Below, piece by piece: positions 1-6,226 of a stretch of 15,221 bases of DNA. Below the pieces are notes generated by a model, which ran no database searches, was not told the origin of the DNA, and was given only the letters and a program-made list of their open reading frames with translations. Every line of letters starts with the position of its first letter. Position 1 is the stretch's first letter. Origin of the DNA: Woeseiaceae bacterium (GTDB lineage: Bacteria > Acidobacteriota > Vicinamibacteria > Vicinamibacterales > UBA823). A program made the translations under genes and the position numbers. The DNA lies in the NCBI GenBank assembly GCA_002696705.1, contig NZSH01000010.1, positions 21,079-36,299 on the forward strand, read 5' to 3'.

Positions 1-956
1 GCTACTTGGAGCGTGATGTCCTTTTCTTGGAGTCCAGCTTGGCCTTGAGTACCGGTATCATTACCACCATGGCCAGCGTCGATCACAATGGTCCGTAATT
101 CTGGTGCTGGTGAGAGATCAAGATCAGGACTTAGGTCGGTTCTTGTATCGGATGATGATGGTTGAGCCTCTGAGCGTCGGTCAGAGGCGCCAGCGACACT
201 GCGTGCAGCTGCCGTCTGGGACAGGATGTTCACCACGAGTTGAGTAGATGCACCGATGCCAATTAATGACGATTGATACGAAGCAAAATCTGCGCCTAGA
301 TTAACCGCAATCCAGTTCGGTTGCTCCGTACGGCTAATTCCAACGATTAACGAGTCACTGACTGATTCAGGTAATGCTAAATCAAGCAGATCGGCTTCGA
401 ACTTGACTATGAGGCGATCTGCCTCCTGTACAACCGTGTGCAGTGTTGGCGGTGACATTTCGAAGGACACTTGAGCTTGACCGTCCATTTGCGTGTAGCC
501 TACTTCAATGTGTGGCACGTGGATGTCACCGACAATCACAAGCCTGGAATCTGCGCGCACTTGAAGAGGCATATCGAGTAACAGCGAAAGCACCTGATTG
601 ATAAATTCAACTGGCACGAACCACACATTCTCGTTTTGAACAGGGGGTGTTGGCAGAGAGATGATACGGCCTTCGATTGACGTCAGACTCTGAGTTGAAG
701 TGAGCACCACCACCTTATCCTGATAGGTGATCGTAACGCCATGGACCAGAGTATCTTCACGAACCGTCAAATTAAAAAGAGTTGCAAGGTCAGCTAGAGG
801 TACCATCTGCCGTTCGTTGATAGTCGTAACTGGAAGTGTCTGGGTTCCATCTCGGGACAGCAGAGTCAGCTCTTGTGTTGGTGTCTGATGCGACGTCGTC
901 ACCGAAGTGACGAATAGACTAACCAGTACCGCGACGCACAATCGTTGGCAAGACAT
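1..956 (-). CDS. N-acetylmuramoyl-L-alanine amidase (Amidase_3), 3' end cut by window edge
   Basis: This is a secreted zinc amidase that cleaves the amide bond between N-acetylmuramic acid and the stem peptide of peptidoglycan. 318 codons are visible. Residues 1-24 form a signal peptide (basic start, then the LCVAVLVSLFVTSV core). Residues about 30-135 resemble the copper-amine-oxidase N-terminal-like (PF07833) domain, with 'VPLADLATLF' and 'VWFVPVEFINQVL' segments. An AMIN-like stretch and a Ser/Asp-rich linker follow. The catalytic domain opens at 289-318 with 'IVIDAGHGGND' (H296 zinc ligand) and 'GLQEKDITLQV' (E311 zinc ligand); the rest lies beyond position 1. The start is uncertain. ATG at 956 gives a compact signal peptide, but two in-frame ATGs at 998 and 1001 would add 14-15 residues, and none has a clear Shine-Dalgarno. 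It is the third gene in a minus-strand series, 119 bp after the porin stop. The family call is firm; the exact role (cell separation or recycling) is not visible. Confidence 0.9.
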   Translation of the reverse strand, partial: MSCQRLCVAVLVSLFVTSVTTSHQTPTQELTLLSRDGTQTLPVTTINERQMVPLADLATLFNLTVREDTLVHGVTITYQDKVVVLTSTQSLTSIEGRIISLPTPPVQNENVWFVPVEFINQVLSLLLDMPLQVRADSRLVIVGDIHVPHIEVGYTQMDGQAQVSFEMSPPTLHTVVQEADRLIVKFEADLLDLALPESVSDSLIVGISRTEQPNWIAVNLGADFASYQSSLIGIGASTQLVVNILSQTAAARSVAGASDRRSEAQPSSSDTRTDLSPDLDLSPAPELRTIVIDAGHGGNDTGTQGQAGLQEKDITLQV

Positions 957-964
957 AGAAACCC

Positions 965-979
965 GCAATCTTTGATTGC
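965..979 (-). promoter_or_regulatory. Small perfect hairpin just before the amidase start
   Basis: GCAATC and GATTGC form a perfect 6-bp stem with a 3-nt loop. It ends 8 nt before the ATG at 956, where a ribosome binding site would normally sit. If translation starts at 956 it could limit access to the start. If it starts at 998 or 1001 the hairpin is inside the coding sequence and probably meaningless. Confidence 0.25.
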
Positions 980-1075
980 TAGATAGAGAGACGTCCATCA
1001 TAACGTACGGCCGAGAAAGCTTTCCTGGTCTTACGAATAAGTTCAGCCATGCGGTGTTTTGTAGTTTAGGGAGGC

Positions 1076-2230
1076 TTAGAATGAGAAGCTCGCGTCCAGT
1101 TGGCTCCGGAGTAACAGGTTGTTCTTGTCGTTCGGTGCGGTTATGAGTTTCTTCGTGAAGATGGTGATGAGGTCAAGACGAAGCCGAGGATGAACCCTGT
1201 AACGTAATGCTGCTCGATTCAGGCGAACATTCGTCCCCTCACTGTATGAATACGTAAATGTTGACACCACGGCATCTTGTTCGATGTGCGCGTAAGTGTA
1301 TTCGAGTTGGTAGGTTTTAATTTTGCCAGCATCTCCGTATGTGGCAGTGAACCAGAAACCATTATTTTCTTCAGTTGCTGCTCGGGTGTTCGTGATCCAG
1401 TTAGCAGTGAGCTGTAGGGGATAGTTACGTCGGCCAGTGTTCAGGGTCGCTTTGGCGATGAGGTCTATTAGATTAAAGTCTGATTGGAATCCGATGATTT
1501 TTCCAGTGTTGTCCCGTTGAGTGAGGTTCGTATTGCGGCCGATACCCTCTGTGTCGACGAAAATTGCCACTGAATCTATTCCAGAAAATAAGTAATCGGC
1601 TGCAACGAACTGAACAGAGTGTCCGGAGTCAAACCTAAAACTAACATCACCATAGGTGGCGAACATGAGCGTATCATCACGCTGTTTCTCTTCGTGAATT
1701 GACACTTGTGATGTAACGAACCGATAGGACACTGGTCCTGCCGTACCACGCACTTGCTGGTAGAGGCCCTCCCAGTTGACGTCAATATCCCATGACATTT
1801 CGGTACGAGTGACGGGTAAGTCAAATTTGCCTGCACCAATTGTGAGGATGGGGGCAGCCTTTGGGTTGTAAGTCATGAATGCGCGGTCCAGGCTTATCGG
1901 TTTGCGCGTCAATAGCTCCGAAAGCGTTTGGTTCGATGAAAGGGGGTCGTCCATGTTACCAGTGCCGAGTCTGACTCCTATTTGAAAGTCATCATTCACT
2001 TGACTGTTGAGAGTCAGTCGTGCACGTATTTTTAAACGCCGCTGTGTCACACCATTCTGAAACACATCAGGTGAACTGTTTTCGAATTGGCGTAACTCTT
2101 CTAGGCGTTGGCGAAAGTCCATACCAATGGAGAGACGCTCCCACCAAGAACTGGAAGTTTGCGCATGACTTGGGGTGGCAAAGAGCATGCAGGTCAGCAT
2201 GCTAGCGCCGAGGCTACTCAAAAATTTCAT
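1076..2230 (-). CDS. Putative outer-membrane porin (Porin_5-like beta-barrel)
   Basis: This 384-residue protein has a signal peptide at residues 1-23, probably cleaved after SHA before QT. The remainder is made of alternating-polarity strands typical of a 16-ish-stranded barrel, ending in a terminal phenylalanine (SQLDASFSF) as expected of a BAM recognition signal. The region around 'RLKIRARLTL', 'GVRLGTGN' and 'GAGKFDLPVTRTEMSWD' resembles the putative porin family PF16930. The role would be passive diffusion of small solutes across the outer membrane; specificity cannot be read. ATG at 2230 is preferred over the adjacent TTG at 2233; no good Shine-Dalgarno is seen. It lies 90 nt downstream of the DHDPS-like gene and upstream of the amidase on the same strand. 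A perfect dyad 36-55 nt before the start may be its operator. Confidence 0.8.
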   Translation of the reverse strand: MKFLSSLGASMLTCMLFATPSHAQTSSSWWERLSIGMDFRQRLEELRQFENSSPDVFQNGVTQRRLKIRARLTLNSQVNDDFQIGVRLGTGNMDDPLSSNQTLSELLTRKPISLDRAFMTYNPKAAPILTIGAGKFDLPVTRTEMSWDIDVNWEGLYQQVRGTAGPVSYRFVTSQVSIHEEKQRDDTLMFATYGDVSFRFDSGHSVQFVAADYLFSGIDSVAIFVDTEGIGRNTNLTQRDNTGKIIGFQSDFNLIDLIAKATLNTGRRNYPLQLTANWITNTRAATEENNGFWFTATYGDAGKIKTYQLEYTYAHIEQDAVVSTFTYSYSEGTNVRLNRAALRYRVHPRLRLDLITIFTKKLITAPNDKNNLLLRSQLDASFSF

Positions 2231-2265
2231 CAAACAGATTTTTCACAAAGTGCGAACTGATAGCG

Positions 2266-2285
2266 TGTGAAGGTCAACCTTCACA
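2266..2285. promoter_or_regulatory. Perfect 20-bp dyad upstream of the porin, candidate operator
   Basis: TGTGAAGGT and ACCTTCACA are 9-bp perfect inverted arms around a 2-bp centre, in the short gap between the DHDPS-like gene and the porin. A further TTCACA half-site lies at 2242-2247. No T-run follows on either strand, so it looks more like a binding site for a dimeric regulator than a terminator. The regulator is unknown. Confidence 0.4.
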
Positions 2286-2320
2286 AATAATATCATGCAC
2301 GGCGATCGCCTCAGAATGCC

Positions 2321-3337
2321 TTAAGCAATAAAATGACTCTTCAAGGGTTGCAAGACATAGTCGATTTCATCGATGGCATCCGGCGAAAATGTGTAATTGG
2401 CATCCCTGCCTATGTGAGTCTTAAACACACCACGTTGTTGCATCAGGTATGCGCGCAATCCAGGCACGTATTGCTCAAGATTCGTAATCATCAGAAGTTG
2501 ACTAAACAGTTCTCGGACTTCGGACTGCCGATTTTCGAGATGCAGTTGCCATAATCGTGTATAGACCTCAGGGTATTGAGGGCCGCCAGTCATTGTGCCG
2601 TCCATGCCGAGCCTCATTTCATACGTCCAAGCCCGCGCTCGAGTTCCTCCAAAGATTCGCTTAATAGTATTTGGACGATGGACTTTGAATTGCTTCATGC
2701 GGGCAAGTGTGTCGCCGTATTCTTCCTTCACATATCCGAAGTGCGGAAAACGCTCACTCATTTCGATAATGAACTCGACCGTGGGTTCGACCCGATCAGC
2801 CGCGCCGCCGGTAGTCTGAATAAAAATTGGTTTATCGGTCGCGTGACACAACGCAGTGTAGTACTCACGGTAGTCGTCAATGGAATGTGCTTCGCTGGGG
2901 GGCATGGCAATCATCGCGTCGCAGCCGACAGCAGTTGCATGGTTTGCGTACTCTAACATTTGGTCCGTGTTGGTTCCTTGTACGCCAAGAATCAACGATA
3001 CCAATCGGTCACGCGAGGCATCGGCTAGGACTTCCATGCCGTGCAGGCGTTCCTCATGCGTGAGATAGGGTAGGTCGCTTGAGTATTGAGGCCAGACCAG
3101 ACCATTGATCCCTCGTTGATCTAGAAATTCGACTTCAGCAGCGAGATCTTCATAGTCGATCGCCTTCTCGTTGGTGTACGGAGTGGCCACGATCATGAGC
3201 ACGCCACGCAGCGGATCGCGTGATGCCGCGATCACGGTATTGTTTGGACTTTGACTGGTTGTCCGCTCGTGATAGAGCGCCGTGGCGCCCACGGTGGTCA
3301 ACCACTCGCGACGCGTTAGATTTGAGATAATTGTCAT
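2321..3337 (-). CDS. DHDPS/N-acetylneuraminate lyase superfamily protein with twin-arginine-like leader
   Basis: This 338-residue protein has a (beta/alpha)8-barrel of the dihydrodipicolinate synthase superfamily from about residue 42. Anchors are 'PLRGVLMIVATPYT', 'DLAAEVEFLDQRGINGLV', 'YLTHEERLHGMEVL', 'FGYVKEE' with K204 as the candidate Schiff-base lysine, and 'IFGG'. The usual pyruvate-binding GTTGE motif is replaced by PQYSSD at 83-88. The PYY motif carrying the proton-relay tyrosine is replaced by PPSEAHS at 146-152. It is therefore unlikely to be an authentic DapA, and its substrate is unknown. The N-terminus 'NLTRREWLTTVGATAL' resembles a Tat leader, with a short hydrophobic part and no sure cleavage site. 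The start at 3337 is fixed by a perfect AGGAGG 5-6 nt upstream. It diverges from the Tat-led aminotransferase at 3554 and heads the minus-strand porin and amidase series. Confidence 0.85.
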   Translation of the reverse strand: MTIISNLTRREWLTTVGATALYHERTTSQSPNNTVIAASRDPLRGVLMIVATPYTNEKAIDYEDLAAEVEFLDQRGINGLVWPQYSSDLPYLTHEERLHGMEVLADASRDRLVSLILGVQGTNTDQMLEYANHATAVGCDAMIAMPPSEAHSIDDYREYYTALCHATDKPIFIQTTGGAADRVEPTVEFIIEMSERFPHFGYVKEEYGDTLARMKQFKVHRPNTIKRIFGGTRARAWTYEMRLGMDGTMTGGPQYPEVYTRLWQLHLENRQSEVRELFSQLLMITNLEQYVPGLRAYLMQQRGVFKTHIGRDANYTFSPDAIDEIDYVLQPLKSHFIA

Positions 3338-3491
3338 CTGAACCTCCTAAACATCTATCTTGTATCCGACCGCTCCGTGAACGGACGAGGGGTTTGAGCA
3401 ATTGCCCAACAGTATTTTACGATCATCAGACCAAATACTTGGTGTTTCTGCTTGACACTGTCTCGCACAATGTCCACACTGCAATTTTAGT

Positions 3492-3512
3492 GCGCCATCA
3501 CCGGTGGTGCGC
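3492..3512. promoter_or_regulatory. Near-palindrome in the divergent intergenic region, candidate operator
   Basis: A core CACCGGTG is flanked by GCGC-type arms, forming a hairpin with one T:G position and one bulged C. It sits 42-62 nt before the aminotransferase start, in the 216-bp gap between two divergent genes. It could bind a shared regulator. No convincing -35/-10 pair could be placed around it. Confidence 0.3.
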
Positions 3513-3542
3513 TGGTAATAATCTAGGGAGTTTGAAGTCAAG

Positions 3543-3548
3543 AGGAGG
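3543..3548 (+). promoter_or_regulatory. Consensus Shine-Dalgarno fixing the aminotransferase start
   Basis: AGGAGG lies five nt before ATG 3554. The divergent gene has the same hexamer at almost the same spacing (3345-3350 on the minus strand). Most other genes in the window lack such a site, so these two are probably strongly translated. Confidence 0.75.
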
Positions 3549-3553
3549 CTTGC

Positions 3554-4723
3554 ATGTCACTGTCACGTCGTGCGTTCGTTCGTACCCTTGGTATTGGTGG
3601 GGCTGGCGCATTCTCTACTGCGTTGATCGTTGGTCGCGGCCGCGAAGCGTTGGCCTGGGGACCCGATCCGGTTGAAGAAATGCTTCAAGCGTCTCCCGAT
3701 ACGGTAATGATCATTCTTAGCAGTAACGAAAATGCCCGCGGTCCTGGCAAGGCGGCGCTTGATGCTCTTAACGGTCGGGCCGATTTTAAGGTCGGTCGCT
3801 ATCAGCGTGATATTTCCAGGGAGGATCTTCCGGCAGCGATCGCGAAGAGTTTAGGCCATGGCGCTCAAGCTGAAAATATTCTGACCTCCACCGGTTCATC
3901 GCATATTTTGGAGGCAGGGGTTCGGGCGTATGTCTCGGTTGGTCGGCCACTAGTGACCGGAACACCTTCTTACGGGAACCCGGCTCGTTCGACTCGAGCA
4001 ATGGGTGCTGAAGTGCGCGAGGTTCCGGTCGATAGTAACTTAAGGCTGGATCTGGATGGGATGGCTGATGCAGCCCAAGGCGCTGGATTGGTCTTCCTGT
4101 GCAACCCGAATAATCCGACATCCGCGACGCACCCGGCTGAGAAAGTGTCAGCATTTATTGAACACGTCGTCTCGTCTTCTCCAGGTACTGGAATCTTGGT
4201 CGATGAAGCTTATATCGACTACGCGACTGACCCCTCGGTCGCGTCGGCCATTGCCGAGTCTCTGACGTATCCTGGTGTGTTCCTTGCTCGTACCTTTTCG
4301 AAAGCATACGGAATGGCTGGGCTTCGACTCGGTTATGCGGCCGGACAGACAGGGACCTTAGATAAGCTCAGCCGTGCGTGGGGGTTAGGCGAAGTCAGCC
4401 TGCTTACGGCCAGCGCTGCTATCGCGTCCTTGAATGATCCTAGTCACATGGAGTGGGAACGAGAGGAGAATCGCAAGGTGCGTGACTTTACGATCAACGA
4501 GTTAGGGAAAATGGGTTTTGAGTCCGCTGAATCTCAAACTAATTTTCTGTTTGTAGACATCGGTCGATCGGCTGCTGAGTTCCGCGAAGCCTGTCGAGCA
4601 CTTGGTGTCTCGGTTGGTCGTGACTTTCCACCGATGGAGCAAACCCACGCGCGCATTTCGCTCGGCACGATGGAAGAAATGCAGCGAGCGTTAGAAGTGT
4701 TCCGTCAAGTACTCACTAACTGA
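3554..4723 (+). CDS. Tat-led PLP-dependent aminotransferase, HisC-like (fold type I)
   Basis: This 389-residue enzyme has an aminotransferase class I/II fold closest in style to histidinol-phosphate aminotransferases. The N-terminus 'SLSRRAFVRTLGIGGAGAFSTALIV' is a textbook twin-arginine leader, which would export the folded PLP-loaded protein. The catalytic core is complete: 'LSSNENARGP' at 55-64, 'NPNNPTS' at 184-190, 'VDEAYIDY' with D217, the PLP lysine K250 in 'TFSKAYGMAGLRLGYA' with R258, and a carboxylate-binding arginine R367 in 'ARISLGT'. The start at ATG 3554 follows AGGAGG with a 5-nt spacer. No his biosynthetic gene is nearby, so hisC is not claimed. The likely role is transamination of an amino acid or amine in the periplasm; substrate unknown. 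A strong intrinsic terminator ends the transcript, so it is probably a single-gene unit. Confidence 0.88.
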   Translation: MSLSRRAFVRTLGIGGAGAFSTALIVGRGREALAWGPDPVEEMLQASPDTVMIILSSNENARGPGKAALDALNGRADFKVGRYQRDISREDLPAAIAKSLGHGAQAENILTSTGSSHILEAGVRAYVSVGRPLVTGTPSYGNPARSTRAMGAEVREVPVDSNLRLDLDGMADAAQGAGLVFLCNPNNPTSATHPAEKVSAFIEHVVSSSPGTGILVDEAYIDYATDPSVASAIAESLTYPGVFLARTFSKAYGMAGLRLGYAAGQTGTLDKLSRAWGLGEVSLLTASAAIASLNDPSHMEWEREENRKVRDFTINELGKMGFESAESQTNFLFVDIGRSAAEFREACRALGVSVGRDFPPMEQTHARISLGTMEEMQRALEVFRQVLTN

Positions 4724-4771
4724 GCGACTCGAATCGTTTGACCGCACGTCTGTGAGTGACAGTTGACGATT

Positions 4772-4809
4772 AGGGCGTACCTGGGTCTCCAGGTGCGCCC
4801 TTGTCTTTT
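4772..4809 (+). terminator. Rho-independent terminator after the aminotransferase
   Basis: A hairpin with arms AGGGCG-T-ACCTGG and CCAGGT-G-CGCCCT (12 pairs, one mismatch) closes on a GTCT loop and is followed by a T-rich tract (TTGTCTTTT). It lies 49 nt after the stop at 4723. The opposite strand lacks a T-run, so it acts mainly on plus-strand transcripts. Confidence 0.88.
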
Positions 4810-4915
4810 ATGTGGTCGATCGCTTGAGGGTTCGCCGACTTAACATTCCGAAGGCGGTGACCAGTGGCTGGAGCGACTTACTGAGCTTGAGTCCATCGCG
4901 CGTATTCGACAGAGA

Positions 4916-5986
4916 TTACTTGAAACGCACAAGGGTAATGTCGATGTGACGCATGCGATTCTTTGCTTGACGCCACTGCACAAGGATAGGACTTTGGAAT
5001 GGTCCTTGAGCGAGGTGCCCACGCTGTGCTGAGTTTCCATTCGTGACTAAGACATTGACCGAGCGTTTCATCCGAAGAAAGCGGCTGGCGGGCGCTCCAA
5101 AAAATCGTGAAGCAACCTGCTCTATCATCGAGTCATTTAATCCCAATGCATCTACTAGCTCGTTAAAGATTCTCACCAAGTCATACTTTGCATATCCCAT
5201 GGTTTTATTGGGAATGGCGCGAGGATCTGCTAGCAGGTGACGACTTTTCTCGGCCATAAAGCGGAACGGATCCCGAATCACCTCGGCAAGATCATGCTGC
5301 ATCAGCAAGGTTTCGTACTCGTTCACCGTGAGACCAGCTTGGCGTTCACCGGGTGAGAGTGTGAGATGGATACGGCCTTTTGTGACTCCGTACCGATCAA
5401 TCATTTCCTGACACTGTTGAAAAAGTCCCAAGCGAGGATCCTTGAGGTTGACGGATTCTACAGGATGCGCTGACATCGGCACTGCCAGGCGATCACGTGC
5501 CACAATTTCCTCGGTGCTGAAACCAAGCACTGTGGTACAGCGCTTTCGTGGGCGACCTTCGTTGACGCCGTCGAGATCAATAAAATAGACTGGCTCACCT
5601 TTACGGCGTCGGTACGTGACACAACTTCGCAATCCGGCACTGATGAATGCTAAATGAGAATCGGCGTTACAAGGTTCGACACGGCGTTGCTCTTCGGTCA
5701 ACTCTTCCCGCAGGTGCAATTCGTCGTGCTGGTATCCAGCGCCTTCTGGAAAGATTTTCTTGAAGAAAGAGAGGTACGGTGCGACACCGTCCTCTTTACG
5801 ATTTAAACGCCCGGCGATGCCTTGGTCTAGATAGCCGGCGGTGGTGTGGTATGAACAGTAAAGGGCCCGAGGGAATTCCCCCAACACGTCGCCATGCGTG
5901 TCTGCGATTTGTTTGTCCACATCCACGAGGTCTAGCCGTGTACGTGGACTGATTTCAAGGTTGATCTCTAAGGGCATAGCTACCAT
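4916..5986 (-). CDS. YjbQ/UPF0047-like protein with long uncharacterised C-terminal extension
   Basis: In this 356-residue protein, residues about 35-160 resemble the YjbQ/UPF0047 (COG0432) family. The matches are 'ALYCSYHTTAG' (H47), 'YQHDELH' (H87), 'CNADSHLAFISAGL' (N107, H111) and a strand-rich 'VYFIDLDG...KRCTTVLGF'. These histidines are spaced like the conserved metal-site residues of that fold. UPF0047 members are normally about 130-140 residues; here roughly 190 more follow (for example 'GRIHLTLSPGERQAGL', 'MGYAKYDLVRIFNELVDALGL'), with no domain I recognise. No signal peptide or membrane segment is present, so it is probably cytosolic. The start is either ATG 5986 or ATG 5977; neither has a clear Shine-Dalgarno. 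It is a lone minus-strand gene, convergent with the aminotransferase and divergent from the PQQ dehydrogenase. Some family members have thiamine-phosphate synthase activity, but activity here is unknown. Confidence 0.7.
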   Translation of the reverse strand: MVAMPLEINLEISPRTRLDLVDVDKQIADTHGDVLGEFPRALYCSYHTTAGYLDQGIAGRLNRKEDGVAPYLSFFKKIFPEGAGYQHDELHLREELTEEQRRVEPCNADSHLAFISAGLRSCVTYRRRKGEPVYFIDLDGVNEGRPRKRCTTVLGFSTEEIVARDRLAVPMSAHPVESVNLKDPRLGLFQQCQEMIDRYGVTKGRIHLTLSPGERQAGLTVNEYETLLMQHDLAEVIRDPFRFMAEKSRHLLADPRAIPNKTMGYAKYDLVRIFNELVDALGLNDSMIEQVASRFFGAPASRFLRMKRSVNVLVTNGNSAQRGHLAQGPFQSPILVQWRQAKNRMRHIDITLVRFK

Positions 5987-6008
5987 ATCATGTGGTTATT
6001 TGTTGTTC

Positions 6009-6038
6009 AGTCTACCTTAGCTTGTCGCGCAACACCAA
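6009..6038 (-). promoter_or_regulatory. Possible sigma-70 promoter for the UPF0047-like gene
   Basis: On the minus strand, TTGGTG (6033-6038) and TAGACT (6009-6014) are separated by 18 bp. This places transcription start some 15-20 nt before the ATG at 5986. It is a reasonable but not strong match. Confidence 0.3.
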
Positions 6039-6100
6039 CGGAGTCATTTGCACGGCTTTTGGGTTGATGTCGATTCCCCACATGTCATTCCTCAGCGTAT

Positions 6101-6176
6101 CTGGCGCCAATCGAGGTATTATGGAAGGACTTGGTCGAACCCCTCAGTGAGGTTCAGCCCCGTATTTTGGCGCCAG
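6101..6176. promoter_or_regulatory. Paired TGGCGCCA palindromes flanking a third dyad, candidate regulatory region
   Basis: CTGGCGCCAA (6101-6110) and TTGGCGCCAG (6167-6176) are exact inverted copies of each other, and each contains the 8-bp palindrome TGGCGCCA. Both are preceded by CGTAT. Between them lies CCTCAGTGAGG (6142-6152), with outer GAA/TTC arms. The arrangement sits 50-125 nt upstream of the PQQ dehydrogenase and could be paired operator sites or a looping element. A TATTAT -10-like hexamer at 6117-6122 lies inside it, but I see no matching -35. Confidence 0.35.
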
Positions 6177-6226
6177 AAACTTTCGCGTAAGACTGTATCA
6201 CCTGGTGCAATAAAAGGGAGAATTCT

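Noticed and set aside
2301..2310. GGCGATCGCC, identical to the cyanobacterial HIP1 octamer context
   Set aside because: It is a single 10-bp palindrome in a non-cyanobacterial setting. With no second copy noticed, it is most likely chance.
3452..3480. TTGACA as a -35 for the aminotransferase gene
   Set aside because: No -10-like hexamer stands 16-18 bp downstream (CACACT at best).
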